A stretch of DNA of 64,000 nucleotides from Okeania sp. KiyG1. Its GTDB lineage: Bacteria; Cyanobacteriota; Cyanobacteriia; Cyanobacteriales; Microcoleaceae. The stretch spans positions 1 to 64,000 of the forward strand of contig NZ_BLZO01000031.1 in the NCBI RefSeq assembly GCF_014132355.1, given 5' to 3'. The position numbers and the translations under genes were made by a program. Position 1 is the first letter of the stretch, and each line of letters opens with the position of its first letter. Positions 1 to 9,748 of this stretch are shown in pieces. Under the pieces are notes generated by a model that was given only the letters and a program-made list of their open reading frames with translations, did no database searches and was not told where the DNA came from.

Positions 1-75
1 ATTAATTTAACAACTCATGATGCTGGCGGTTTAACAGAAAAGACTTTAGCATGGCTAAAGAAATATCTGCTATAA
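1..75 (+). CDS. C-terminal end of a gene entering from the left
   Basis: The first 24 codons read open to a TAA and give a charged tail with the end LAWLKKYLL. Only the last residues are in the window, so no family can be assigned. The partial call rests on an open frame reaching the edge and a plausible helical C-terminus. Confidence 0.35.
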   Translation: MNLTTHDAGGLTEKTLAWLKKYLL

Positions 76-583
76 AATAAGTTAGTTTTCGTAGTTTAAT
101 ATAAATTTAAGATAACCGCTTAATAATCTGGGGTAACTTGGAAAATGGCAAGCTTCAAATGATGTACAATTCTTTATAAACTGGTAGTTCGCCCCCACTG
201 ATTGAGCGGATACAATTTAAGTTAGTTTAGTATGGACTAGCTAACTGAGTATTCATATTGAAGAAGGCAGAAGGCATCTCCCCTACCCACCTTTGAAAGG
301 GGGGAGCAGAAGGAAAAATTGCTTATGGATAGTCAGCGACCGACAACTCCGTGTCCGATAGCCCCAAACAATTTTAGCATCCTGTAGTACGGTAGGGTAT
401 TAAACCCGCAAAAGAAAAGATAAATTCTCTGATTAAAACTGCACTTAAACAAACAAAATCTAGAATTTTGATGCCTTTAAATTCAAAATAATTTTCTCTT
501 GACTATACTACTACCCGAAAGTTAACTATATTAATTAGTAATTAAGTTTGTTCAGGATAAAGGCTAGTTAATAGCCCGAAATT
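76..583. other. Intergenic region upstream of the HD-GYP gene
   Basis: No gene is seen. The stretch is AT-rich, with a G-rich run near 295-310 and no clear miniature element. It should hold the promoter of the HD-GYP gene, but I cannot place -10/-35 boxes with confidence. Confidence 0.4.
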
Positions 584-2218
584 ATGTTCCAGCTAAATAT
601 TCTCAAGTGGATGCAAGAGTCCGCTACCGAGAACACAGAATTATTGATAGAGCAGCTACTAGATATTGGTGCTGCCCTTTCAGATACCTATGATTTGGGC
701 GATCTTTTAAATTTAATTTTATCCAAAAGTCGGGAGATAACTTGTAGTGATGCAGGTAGCGTCTATCTAGTAGAAAAAAAAGGAAATCAACCATCTAGGC
801 TATGGTTCAAGGTAGCGCAAAACGATTCGCTGCCAGATTTTTCTTTCCAAGAACTAGCGGTCAATATGACACCGAAAAGCTTGGCCGGATATGTTGCTCT
901 TACAGGTGAAGGTTTAAACTTATCAGATGCCTATAATTTACCATTAAGTGTACCTTATAAATTTGACAAAAGCTTCGACAAAAATACTGGTTATCGCACC
1001 TGTTCTGTGTTAGTTTTACCTATGCAAAATAGGTCTCAAGAAATAATTGGAGTACTCCAATTAATTAATCGCAAGATTAACTCAAATACAGTATTAACAG
1101 CGAATAATTCCTTAGAATTAACTCAGCCATACTCTCAATGGGAAGAACGAATAGTAAGTTCTCTTGCTTCTCAAGCAGCCATATCAATAGAAAGAAATCA
1201 TTTACAAGAGAATATTGAAAATCTATTTGAAGGTTTTGTCAAAGCATCAGTACAAGCAATAGAAGCTAGAGACCTATGTACATCAGGTCATTCAGAGCGA
1301 GTAGCAAAACTAACAGTAAGTTTGTGTCAAGAAGTTAATACTATTACCAGCGGGCCTTTATGGGGCATATCCTTTAACGATCGGCAAATTAAAGAAGTTC
1401 GGTACGCTGCTTTGCTGCATGATTTCGGTAAAATTGGAGTGCCAGAAGCAATATTAACAAAACGTAAAAAACTTTATGAAGAACAATTAAAGCTGATCGA
1501 GCAAAGGTTTTCTGTTGCTCAACGTACTCTGCAGATGGAGTATGCTCAAACTAAGTACAAAGAGTTACTCGGACATTTATCTGACATATCTCAACAACAT
1601 ACTCAAGAAAATTGTCCTCTATGTCAAAAAATTGAAAATCTGGATTTAGAACTAGAAACGGCGATCGCCAAACTTAATGAGTATTGGCAAATAGTATTAA
1701 CCGCTAACGAGCCAACTATAACAGCAGAAGAACCACTGAAACAACTGAAGCAAGTATTGCTTTACACCTACAAAGACATAGATGGTCAAACTAAGTCACT
1801 AATTACACCAGAGGAAATGGCTCAACTGGCAGTCCCTCGAGGCAACTTGACTGTTGAAGAAAGAAAAGCTATAGAGTCTCATGTAAGTCATTCTTACGAA
1901 TTTCTGAAGCGAATTCCCTGGACAAATGACTTAGAGCAAATTCCAGAAATTGCTTATGGACATCATGAAAAATTGGACGGTAGTGGTTATCCCAGAGGAC
2001 TAAAGCAAAAAGATATTCCTATTCAAGCCCAGATTATGGTTATTGCAGATATATATGATGCTTTAACAGCAGGCGATCGCCCCTACAAACAAGGTTTGCC
2101 TGTAGAAGCTGCTCTTAGAATTATGCGTCATGAAGCAGCTCGGAATAAAATTAATAGTAATTTCTTAGAGCTATTTGAACAACGAGAGGTATTTTCCATA
2201 TTAGGACACAGCAAATAA
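584..2218 (+). CDS. GAF and HD-GYP domain protein (putative cyclic-di-GMP phosphodiesterase)
   Basis: A 544-residue cytosolic signalling protein. A GAF sensor domain occupies about residues 25-200 and an HD-GYP domain about 215-540. The metal-binding HD pair is seen in LLHDFGKIGVP (H279, D280) and the hallmark in HHEKLDGSGYP (from residue 460). HD-GYP enzymes hydrolyse cyclic di-GMP; substrate and direction are inferred here. Between the HD motif and the NLTVEERKAIESHV segment lies an insertion of roughly 115 residues, charged and coiled-coil-like, with a CPLC pair at 344-347. Canonical HD-GYP domains have a short linker there. It appears monocistronic: a repeat element begins one base after the stop. 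Confidence 0.9.
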   Translation: MFQLNILKWMQESATENTELLIEQLLDIGAALSDTYDLGDLLNLILSKSREITCSDAGSVYLVEKKGNQPSRLWFKVAQNDSLPDFSFQELAVNMTPKSLAGYVALTGEGLNLSDAYNLPLSVPYKFDKSFDKNTGYRTCSVLVLPMQNRSQEIIGVLQLINRKINSNTVLTANNSLELTQPYSQWEERIVSSLASQAAISIERNHLQENIENLFEGFVKASVQAIEARDLCTSGHSERVAKLTVSLCQEVNTITSGPLWGISFNDRQIKEVRYAALLHDFGKIGVPEAILTKRKKLYEEQLKLIEQRFSVAQRTLQMEYAQTKYKELLGHLSDISQQHTQENCPLCQKIENLDLELETAIAKLNEYWQIVLTANEPTITAEEPLKQLKQVLLYTYKDIDGQTKSLITPEEMAQLAVPRGNLTVEERKAIESHVSHSYEFLKRIPWTNDLEQIPEIAYGHHEKLDGSGYPRGLKQKDIPIQAQIMVIADIYDALTAGDRPYKQGLPVEAALRIMRHEAARNKINSNFLELFEQREVFSILGHSK

Positions 2219-2219
2219 A

Positions 2220-2427
2220 TTCAACAATTTAGAATTTAGAATTTAGAATTTAGAATTTAGAATTAGCTCTTCTTATAAATTAACGGGATTGGATCAAAGG
2301 ATTTTTTTCTTTCTTGGTCTCATGGATATGGCGCAGGGAACCTCGCCATCCCACCCTACGGGAAGCTGCGCCACGACCGCTTTTTTCTCCATGAATGGAG
2401 AGGCTTTATACCTGAATTTTTCGGTAA
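2220..2427. repeat. MITE-1 copy directly after the HD-GYP stop codon
   Basis: The element starts TTCAACAATT and ends TTTTTCGGTAA, the two ends shared by MITE-1 copies elsewhere. It carries a 9-bp tandem repeat (AATTTAGAA, about four units) at 2227-2262 and a GC-rich insert near 2330-2380 that recurs in the MITE-1 copy at 61033. It starts one base after the TAA, so it may serve as a transcript end. Confidence 0.6.
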
Positions 2428-3501
2428 ACTCAAAAAAGTCAAAATTTGCACTTAATTATAAATACTAAACAGTGCAAAGTTCTTGGAGTAACTATTGCTA
2501 GCTAAGGCTTTGAGGGATTTCAATGTTAGAAAATCTCAATTCACTAATATAGGTTTTGTAAGCCTTTTCCAGTAATACTTTCAGTCTTGAAAGTAAATTG
2601 TTTTTCAGAAGAACTTTGTACTCTCCAGATAAATACAGAAATTTAAAATTATTTAGGCTATGGTTAACAGAATAAAAAAATTCTGTATAGAGGTTGTCGA
2701 GCAAAAAAAATTGTGATAACCTATTGCTTGCTAGACCTTATAGCAGTTTTCACAAAGGTAGACTACAAAACTTCTACCTTCTACCTTTAAGCCAAAATCT
2801 CTGTATTCTGTGTTAATGAAAACTGCTATAAAAACATAGACTATCCAAGACTTATATCTACAAAATGTCTATGTTTTTACGCCATTAGTTTGTGTTATTA
2901 TCACATACGTCTGCTAAGACCAGAGGATTTTAGCAACGATTATGGAGTGTTTTGCATTCGACTTTTCATAAGGATGAAAACCCCAGAGGGAATCCTAAAC
3001 TCAATTTGCTTGAGCGGAACATCAACCTTCTTTGCTAGTAGACTTATGGACGGGTGAGTTGGAAAATCGCTTTTAGTCACCGATGAAGAGCGTGTCTAGG
3101 ATTGTCTAGATTTTTAGAAGGTGTCACTCAACTACCTAATATATTTATGTAGTTAAGCTGATGGTTTAATAATCCTCAGCTTAGTTGTTTGTAAAAATCT
3201 TAGAGTTAAATTAAATTTTTAGTAAGAATCCCAGAAAGCTGTATTTGTGCTATGAGTGAAGTCGAACAAACATGAAAATTTGTTCTCAAAGTTGGGAGTA
3301 TTGATAAGATTGCCAATTTATCTAATTTAGTGAAGAGCTACCTAGACTCTGAGAAAAAATTGGACTAGGTTCAATGTAACTCCTTCTCAATAGTCAAGAA
3401 GTTGCAAAGCTCCAAAGCAAAAACTATACTCGCCAATCAAATTTAACTAATAAATATAGTCAAACAGTCTATCTGTAATCGGTGTGAGGATGAAAGGGAA
3501 A
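2428..3501. other. Long region upstream of the porin gene
   Basis: About 1.07 kb without a convincing gene. A short reverse-strand frame at 2498-2704 has no recognisable domain. Exact 14-bp inverted arms lie at 2739 and 2817. Short hairpins cluster at 2910-3010, including TTTTCAT-AAGG-ATGAAAA. The 600 bases before the porin could be a structured 5' leader or hold a small RNA, but I recognise no known RNA family. Confidence 0.35.
2739..2830. repeat. 92-bp element bounded by exact 14-bp inverted arms
   Basis: TATAGCAGTTTTCA at 2739-2752 is the reverse complement of TGAAAACTGCTATA at 2817-2830. The interior is not palindromic, which resembles a miniature transposable element rather than a terminator. 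I found no second copy in the window. Confidence 0.55.
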
Positions 3502-5394
3502 ATGTCAAAAAAATTCTGGAATTGTTTACTATTTAGTCCAGCAGTCTTAGGAGCAACCCTTGTTGCATCCTCAGCCGCTGTAGCTACTGAAAATCAACAT
3601 AATCTGGCTGTTCAGCCACAAGGTGTAAGTATAGAAACAGAGGAAACTGAACTATTAGCTCAAGTCCCTGGAACAAATTCAGCTAATTCTGTTGCTAATG
3701 CACCAGCAACGACCATACGACAAATAAACCGCTACGGAAGAGAGGGTCGTAACCTTCGTCAACCAAGTCTTCGTAATCTTAATAGAGGAAATAGAAGAAG
3801 AACAAAAGGTCAAGTTACTTCTGTATCTCAACTTTCTGATGTTCAACCTACAGACTGGGCATTTCAAGCACTACAATCTTTAGTTGAGCGTTATGGATGT
3901 ATTGTTGGATATCCGGATGGTACTTATAGGGGCAACCGTGCTTTGACCCGTTTTGAATTTGCGGCTGGTGTTAATGCTTGCTTAGATAGAATTACAGAAC
4001 TATTACAAGCTGCTATAGCAGATACAGTAAGTAGAGAAGACCTAGCAATTCTACAAAGGTTACAAGAAGAATTTTCTGCTGAATTAGCTATTTTGCGGGG
4101 TCGTGTTGATGCTCTAGAAGCTCGTGCTGCTGAATTAGAGGCCAATCAATTTTCGACAACTACCAAACTTAGAGGTGAGGTAATTTTTGCCTTTGTTGAT
4201 AACTTTGAAGACCAAGGGCGATACGGAACGTTCAACGATAATACACAAGACGAAGACCAAACAGTATTTCAATACAGGGTACGTTTGGATTTCAACACTA
4301 GCTTTTCTGGTGAGGACTTATTATTTACAAGGTTACAAGCAGGTAATGCTGAAGCATTTAACCAGAAGATAGCTGAAGCTCAGGGACAGCAAACTTTTAA
4401 TATTCTTAACCGCACAGATGAAACGGTTGAGCTAGATAAACTTTTCTATAAGTTCCCAGTCAGGGATAACATCAGGGTAACAGTTGCTGCTAATAAAGTA
4501 AGTTGGTACGACTTTGTTCCTACTCTCAACCCTTACATGGAAGATTATGATGGAGGAAGTGGTTCTTTAAGTGCTTTTGGTCAAAGGAGTCCAATCTATC
4601 GTTTAGGGGGTGGTAAAGGACTTGGTATTGAGTATGATTTTGGTTGCAAAGACCAATATGCTTGTGTTTATAGTCCATTCTCTCTATCTTTTGGTTACTT
4701 AGCAGCGGAAGGTGAAAATCCTCAGGAAGGAAGAGGTCTGTTTAATGGAGATTATGCTGCACTAGCACAACTAACCTTTACTCCGATCAAAAATTTCCAA
4801 ATTGGACTTACTTATAATAAGGCTTATTTTGGACCAGGAAATTTTGGATATGATGATGGTGCAGCTACAGGTCTAGGTGATAATGGCAGTTTAAACAGTG
4901 GCTTTGTGGGAAGTGGTGTTGCTAACACTATCTTTGGTTTAAATGCTGAACTTAATGACCGCCGACCTGGTTCAGTGAATATTGCCAAGCCAGTTTCTAC
5001 TAATGCTTATGGTGTACAAATGTCCTGGCGAGCAGCTGATTGGGTAACTATTAATGGCTTTGGTATGTATCTTGATGGGAAACTAATTGGCTTAGGTGAT
5101 TTTGAACAATGGAGTTATGGAGCAAATATTGCTTTCCCCGACCTGTTTAAGGAAGGCAGTCTAGGTGGTATTGTTGTCGGTCGGGAACCCTATATGAATG
5201 AATTACAAGTTCCTAGTGGGTTGGCATCGGGATTACGACAAGATATGTCATGGCACATAGAAGCATTTTACAAGTATCAAGTTACAGATAATATCTCGAT
5301 TACTCCTGGTGTGACTGTAATTACAAATGCTAACCAAGATGATGATAATGATGAATTAATTATCGGTACTATTAGAACTACATTCCAGTTTTAG
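3502..5394 (+). CDS. SLH-domain porin of the cyanobacterial OprB/iron-uptake porin type
   Basis: An outer-membrane beta-barrel of about 630 residues. It begins with a signal peptide (KKFWNCLL followed by a hydrophobic run to ASSAAVATE). An SLH domain follows at about residues 110-170 (VQPTDWAFQALQSL, GYPDGTY, LTRFEFAAGVN); SLH domains anchor such porins to the cell wall. A short coiled coil comes next (LRGRVDALEARAAELEA), then a Gly/Asn-rich barrel ending in a terminal aromatic residue (TFQF), typical of OprB-like porins. GTG 3484 and ATG 3490 are in-frame alternatives. I prefer ATG 3502 because GAGG at 3486-3489 and AAGGG at 3494-3498 precede it. Family members pass ions or small solutes; an iron role is an inference from family naming. 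Confidence 0.9.
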   Translation: MSKKFWNCLLFSPAVLGATLVASSAAVATENQHNLAVQPQGVSIETEETELLAQVPGTNSANSVANAPATTIRQINRYGREGRNLRQPSLRNLNRGNRRRTKGQVTSVSQLSDVQPTDWAFQALQSLVERYGCIVGYPDGTYRGNRALTRFEFAAGVNACLDRITELLQAAIADTVSREDLAILQRLQEEFSAELAILRGRVDALEARAAELEANQFSTTTKLRGEVIFAFVDNFEDQGRYGTFNDNTQDEDQTVFQYRVRLDFNTSFSGEDLLFTRLQAGNAEAFNQKIAEAQGQQTFNILNRTDETVELDKLFYKFPVRDNIRVTVAANKVSWYDFVPTLNPYMEDYDGGSGSLSAFGQRSPIYRLGGGKGLGIEYDFGCKDQYACVYSPFSLSFGYLAAEGENPQEGRGLFNGDYAALAQLTFTPIKNFQIGLTYNKAYFGPGNFGYDDGAATGLGDNGSLNSGFVGSGVANTIFGLNAELNDRRPGSVNIAKPVSTNAYGVQMSWRAADWVTINGFGMYLDGKLIGLGDFEQWSYGANIAFPDLFKEGSLGGIVVGREPYMNELQVPSGLASGLRQDMSWHIEAFYKYQVTDNISITPGVTVITNANQDDDNDELIIGTIRTTFQF

Positions 5395-5410
5395 TGGTTA
5401 GCTGAAGTTA

Positions 5411-5432
5411 TTAGGGTGGAATTCCACCCTAA
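5411..5432 (+). terminator. Perfect palindrome after the porin gene
   Basis: A 22-bp perfect palindrome of TTAGGGTGGAA and TTCCACCCTAA lies 17 bases after the porin stop. It would form a strong hairpin. No long T tract follows, so it may act in 3'-end protection as well as termination. Confidence 0.6.
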
Positions 5433-5565
5433 CAATACTTGAATGATCAAATTATATTGATAGATAATAATTAACGACTTATTTTAAAACAGATTACTCT
5501 ACATTTCTGTTGCCTGTTTCTTCTTTTGATAATTAATATTCAATCAATCAAATCTCGCAAATCTA

Positions 5566-5728
5566 ATATTATGTCCGGATAATTAGCGATAGAACTTAGT
5601 TCCGCGCTCCGCGACCAAAAAATTTTATCCTTTTTCTCCTCTTTTTTCTTGCTTCTTCCTTCTTTCTTCCTTCCTGACTCGGTGACTCCTCCATCGTTTA
5701 TTTATAATTATTCAACCGGACATGATAT
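5566..5728. repeat. MITE-5 copy
   Basis: Inverted ends AATATTATGTCCGGATAATT and CCGGACATGATATA bound about 160 bp. A second copy with matching ends lies at 13573-13745, and one lone end lies near 10900. The TA at both ends fits TA-target (IS630/mariner-like) mobilisation, which is inferred. Confidence 0.6.
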
Positions 5729-5797
5729 AACTCAACCAATAGACCAGCGATAGCTCCAAAAGTTACCAAAAAATTGTTGTTTAAAGCTTCCCCTTTT

Positions 5798-5892
5798 TAT
5801 ACCAATTTCATAAAATATTGCTACAGTGGTTTTCTCTGCTGGTCAGAATTTAGAGATTAATACTGTAACGACCTTTTTTGAATTTGGTATTA
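5798..5892. repeat. MITE-7 copy nested in MITE-1
   Basis: Ends TATACCAATTTCATAAA and TTTGAATTTGGTATTA form an imperfect inverted repeat flanked by TA. The TATACCAATTT end also appears at 62896, 62956 and near 39360 and 39540. Confidence 0.5.
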
Positions 5893-5958
5893 GGGGATAA
5901 TAAATCAAAATTTTCCTTTGAGTCAATCCTCTTCTTTGAAAGGAGAGGTAATTGTTAA

Positions 5959-6184
5959 TTAGGGTTTGCTGAAAAAGTCTTATGGGTTAGGGTAGGAGTC
6001 AGGAGAAATGGGGAATTTACAGGAGGTAGAAGTAACAATTGTCCCTCAATTTTTCTGTTCTTAAGTTTGCCTTTTATGCTAATTTTTTGAGGGTTTTAGA
6101 CTAAAACAAGCGCACTTTTTAGGAATCCCAGAAGGCTCAAACCTTTCCTTTTCAATGGTTTTAGAATTAATCAGCAACCCCTAA
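5959..6184. repeat. MITE-2 copy nested in MITE-1
   Basis: TTAGGGTTTGCTGA at the left and TCAGCAACCCCTAA at the right form 14-bp near-perfect inverted ends. Internal segments (GCTGAAAAAGTC, GCGCACTTTTT) are shared with the better-preserved copy at 57531-57768, which also sits inside a MITE-1. Confidence 0.65.
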
Positions 6185-6220
6185 TAATTAATAATTAATT
6201 ATTAATTATTAATTGTTGAA

Positions 6221-6631
6221 ATACCTTCCGCATTTTTGACTTTTAGTTTGAGCAAAACGGGATTATGTGACATACTCCCACACTAACCTGACGGTATAGT
6301 GTAGGCTTCTCGTTTCACAGTCCCGGTATCCCGTCGGACTCCACGAGCTTTAAGAACGGGATGCCCCGCCGCCCTTTTTGCAAATAAAAAAGCTGCTCAC
6401 CTAGCGCCGCAATAAGATTTTACATTCCCAACGGATTACTAGGATTTATGGGATATAACCCCATATCCTATTAAATTTTCATGGTTCATCACTGGCGGTT
6501 GTTAACTCAAACCAGCTTGGGTCTATCATAACATAAAATTTGTAAATTAATGGGACATCAAGTCCCATTAATTTACCGTCGATTCATCCAGCAAATTTTC
6601 AATTATGGTGTGAGGCTTCTCGACGCTCTAG
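6221..6631. other. Gap with a GC-rich, insertion-sequence-end-like segment
   Basis: No gene is seen. A GC-rich hairpin-forming stretch at 6270-6385 contains TAGTGTAGGCTTCTCG, and a similar GTGTGAGGCTTCTCG occurs at 6608. This resembles subterminal hairpins of IS200/IS605-type elements, but no transposase gene is attached. Confidence 0.3.
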
Positions 6632-7546
6632 CTAAATTTTCTGATACACATGATATCGCTTGCAGGGAGTTATATTTTGAAACTGAAAACCACATTCATC
6701 CAATAATAGTTTAGCCATAGTTTCTGGTAGAAGTTGATAAGTGCAAATTTGCTTTGCTAAGATAACTCTATCCTAAGAAAATATATAGTGTTTCTCAAAT
6801 TTATCGTGGGGCATTGGGAAGATTTTTTGACTGTAAGTTATGCCATTAGATAGGGTTTGTTCATAATCTTTGTGAACACCTTGAACGCTAAAAATTAACT
6901 TTCCCGCATCGTTTAAATGATTTGCCACATTATGGAAACTTTTGATAATATTTTGTACTTTTACCAAATGGCTAAAAAAGGTATATTCTGTTTCGCCCTT
7001 GTCGAGAAAATTCCAAACTCCTCCGTTAGAAAAAGCTGCATCAAACTTCCTTTCCAAATCCATAGTTAATACATTTTCATGGTGCAAAGCCACATTTTTA
7101 CCAAGGCGCTGCCGTGCTTTCAACAGCATACTTTCAGTGAAATCAATTCCTAAAAAGTCAATTTCAGGTAATTTTTTGATTAATTTTTCCGCAACTAATC
7201 CTGTGCCAACTCCTAATTCCAAGACAGAGTTACCGAATAATGAATAATTAATAATTAATAATTAATAATTAAGAGTTGATAGTTGATAATTATTCATTTA
7301 ACAATTCACGCCTTAAAGCCTCCCTTTTAAGGAGATAAAATAAAAAAATCCTTTTAGTCAATGCTATGAGTTTTAAGAAGAGGTAATTATTAATTGTTAA
7401 TTGTTAATTGCTGAATTTATTTAAGAATATCCGCCAGGACATCTGTTTGAGCATCGCAATCATAATAACCTGTGCTCATCAAAAGATCGTAATATTTTGT
7501 AATGCCAGTATATTGATTGATTTGATCTTTACAGTATTTTTTTCAT
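6632..7546 (-). pseudogene. Class I SAM-dependent methyltransferase, disrupted
   Basis: Three pieces on the minus strand reconstruct one methyltransferase. The N-terminal piece (7416-7546) ends DVLADILK and has an A7 run just after its ATG that breaks the frame. After an insertion at 7230-7415 comes the SAM-binding motif VLELGVGTG, then FLGIDFTESML, FDAAFSNGGVWNF and KLIFSV. A TAG at 6773-6775 interrupts the frame, which continues for 46 codons to a TAG at 6632. The three lesions are a homopolymer frameshift, a mobile insert and an in-frame nonsense codon. The substrate is unknown. The insert and the nonsense codon make this a decaying gene even if the A7 run is a sequencing error. Confidence 0.75.
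7230..7415. repeat. MITE-1 copy inside the methyltransferase pseudogene
   Basis: It runs from TTACCGAATAATG to TTGCTGAA and contains the CCTCCCTTTTAAGGAG hairpin and heptad TTAATTA-type repeats. On the minus strand it lies between the codons for ILK and SVLELG of the methyltransferase. Confidence 0.7.
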
Positions 7547-7940
7547 TGGTCAAATCTTAGAGTTATTAATTTAAGAGGTTGCCATACCACTCACACCTAC
7601 AGTACTTCCCAATAATTTTAATTAAATCATATGCTTAGAAGAACATAAAGAAAAAGAAAAATATATAAACTTCTAAGATTCAGTACATAAGATATGTATA
7701 AAATCAAGTAATCATAGCTATTGTTGGGTATACTTATCAAAAAATATAGAAAATAACTTAATTATAGATTCGTTTTAGACTTTTGGTAATAATGTGAAGT
7801 CCTGAAAAAGTAGAAAGTATTTTTACATAAATCAACAATAATTTACTTTAGTTGAAAATTCACTTAAAGCCTAGCATAAACAATTATTTTCTATCAAATC
7901 AGAAGTAGCCCTAACTATACCATTTAAGGATAAATATATC
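7547..7940. other. Intergenic region upstream of cysK
   Basis: About 390 bp of AT-rich sequence between divergently oriented genes. It should hold the cysK promoter and that of the dead methyltransferase. No operator or hairpin is recognisable. Confidence 0.4.
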
Positions 7941-8903
7941 ATGCGTATTGCTCATAATATTACTGAATTAGTAGGTCGTACACCTCTAGTACAATTGAAT
8001 CGTATTCCTCAAGCAGAAGGTTGTGTAGCCAGAATAGTAGTAAAGCTAGAAGGAATGAACCCTGCTGCCTCTGTTAAAGACCGCATCGGTGTGAATATGA
8101 TAAATGCAGCAGAGCGTGAGGGTTTGATTACACCAGGTCAAACAGTATTAGTTGAACCAACATCTGGAAATACTGGCATTGCTCTGGCAATGGTAGCTGC
8201 AGCTAGGGGTTACAAGTTAATTTTAACAATGCCAGAAACGATGAGTTTAGAGCGTCGCTCTATGTTGCGTGCCTACGGAGCGGAACTGGTTTTGACCCCA
8301 GGTAGTGAAGGTATGAAGGGTTGTATCACAAAAGCGCAGGAGATACTTGAATCAACGCCTAACGCATATATGTTACAACAGTTCGATAATCCAGCTAATC
8401 CACAAATTCATCGCCAGACTACGGCATTAGAAATATGGGAAGATACAAATGGCCAAGTAGATATTTTGGTCGCAGGTATTGGTACTGGTGGAACTATTAC
8501 AGGTATTGCAGAGACTATTAAGCAACGAAAGTCTGATTTTCAAGCGATCGCTGTGGAGCCTTCAAATAGTCCAGTCTTATCTGGTGGACAACCTGGACCT
8601 CATAAAATTCAGGGAATAGGAGCAGGTTTTGTCCCATCTGTACTGAATGTCGATATTATAGATGAAGTGGTTCAGGTTGCTGATAGTGAAGCAATTAGTT
8701 ATGGTCGTCGTATAGCTAAAGAGGAAGGTATTTTGTCAGGTATTTCTACAGGAGCAGCTCTTTGTGCAGCAATAAAAGTAGGTCAGCGACCAGAAAATCA
8801 AGGTAAATTAATAGTAATGATTCAGCCTAGTTTTGGGGAGCGTTATTTAAGTACTCCACTTTTTCAGGAGCCAGAACAAACTCTAGTTACAGCAGTCGGT
8901 TAG
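7941..8903 (+). CDS. cysK: Cysteine synthase (O-acetylserine sulfhydrylase)
   Basis: A 320-residue PLP enzyme making cysteine from O-acetylserine and sulfide, the last step of sulfur assimilation. The PLP-binding lysine is in [11 protein letters not shown]. The substrate loop is [12 protein letters not shown], and the phosphate-binding glycine loop is [10 protein letters not shown]. The length matches the family (about 310-325). ATG 7941 gives the usual N-terminus, with [14 protein letters not shown] next. It stands alone: a repeat-rich gap lies downstream. Internal HIP1 octamer GCGATCGC near 8545. Confidence 0.97.
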   Translation: MRIAHNITELVGRTPLVQLNRIPQAEGCVARIVVKLEGMNPAASVKDRIGVNMINAAEREGLITPGQTVLVEPTSGNTGIALAMVAAARGYKLILTMPETMSLERRSMLRAYGAELVLTPGSEGMKGCITKAQEILESTPNAYMLQQFDNPANPQIHRQTTALEIWEDTNGQVDILVAGIGTGGTITGIAETIKQRKSDFQAIAVEPSNSPVLSGGQPGPHKIQGIGAGFVPSVLNVDIIDEVVQVADSEAISYGRRIAKEEGILSGISTGAALCAAIKVGQRPENQGKLIVMIQPSFGERYLSTPLFQEPEQTLVTAVG

Positions 8904-8929
8904 TGTCGCTACGCGGAAGTTAAAAGTCA

Positions 8930-8956
8930 GTAGGGGCGAATGGCCATTCGCCCGTA
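8930..8956. repeat. GTAGGGGCGAATGG palindromic mini-element
   Basis: Arms GTAGGGGCGAATGG and CCATTCGCCCGTAC form a near-perfect palindrome of about 27 nt. It recurs inside a tnpB gene at 52774-52800 and, split by another insert, at 63241-63290. It lies 27 bases after cysK and could double as a terminator. Confidence 0.65.
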
Positions 8957-9375
8957 CAAAAGCGAGTGCGTAATTCTGAGGAAACCTCAGAATGTAAGAC
9001 GCACATCTGAACAGTCAAAAGTATTAATTTGTAATTGTTTTAGGATTTTGTAACTGGTCAGTTATTTCCGCCATCCTGCACTAGATATATTTAATAATGT
9101 GGGACTTACGCATTCACGCTACACTAAATTGGCAGATTTAGGTCATCAGGAAAAAGTAACAGGAATACTTAGTTTCTGTGTATTAGTTGATTTGAGTTTC
9201 AGTTTGAGAAATGGTCTCAATATATGCCCTCAAAACTATAGTGCTATACATTTGTGTAGTAGTGTTTGATCGGAATAAATGTGTAAGTACCTGACTAATT
9301 TGATATTATTTAAAGCTCTGCAAAGACTAAGTATTTTGATGAGAAAATATAATTAGTTTCCGCCTTACGGAAAGT

Positions 9376-9533
9376 CATTTCAGTTATCAGTTATCAGTTA
9401 TCAGTGCCTCTGCCTGTTTGCGGAGCATGACCTAGGAAAGTATTGGGATTGAAATATTGAACTTTATTTTTTTTCATCCCCTTGAAAGGGGAGGCTTGAG
9501 ACCTTACGTTTTGCTCAAATTTAAGCCCAGTTA
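9376..9533. repeat. MITE-3 copy with a nested 26-nt mini-element
   Basis: It has the TTTCAGTTATCAG end, the ATCCCCTTGAAAGGGGAGGC hairpin and the degenerate other end TTTTGCTCAAAT. The 26-nt CTGTTTGCGGAGCATG-type mini-element interrupts it at 9414-9439, exactly after CCTCTGC. The copy at 46921 is uninterrupted at that point. Confidence 0.6.
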
Positions 9534-9748
9534 AAAATTTAGCAAAAGTCATATTTATGGGAAGTTAAAATACCTGATATAATTTTCTACTCACTATTGC
9601 TATCTAGAATCTAAAATATTTATTCTACAATTATAATTTTACAAGGTTTGCTTATTTCATTGGCAAATTATTGGTAACAATGAATAGAATAAGTAATGGA
9701 GATGTAAAAATTTAGATTCCATTGTAAATATTGAGTAAAAATAGTTTT

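Larger units (their letters stand above)
5763..6220. repeat. MITE-1 copy containing two nested elements
   Basis: The outer ends are TTACCAAAAAATTG and TTAATTGTTGAA. The CCCCTTTT/GGGG hairpin typical of MITE-1 is split by a MITE-7 element (5798-5892). The AT-rich arm is split by a MITE-2 element (5959-6184). Removing both leaves a copy of ordinary size. Confidence 0.6.
8904..9748. other. Repeat-rich gap after cysK
   Basis: It contains a palindromic mini-element at 8930-8956, a second hairpin at about 8978-8993 (TTCTGAGGAAACCTCAGAA), an isolated MITE-8-like end (GACTTACGCATTC, near 9103) and a MITE-3 copy at about 9376-9533. No coding frame is convincing. Confidence 0.45.

Noticed and set aside
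2498-2704. A 68-codon minus-strand frame
   Set aside because: No domain, low-complexity Leu/Lys composition, no ribosome-binding site and no neighbour support.
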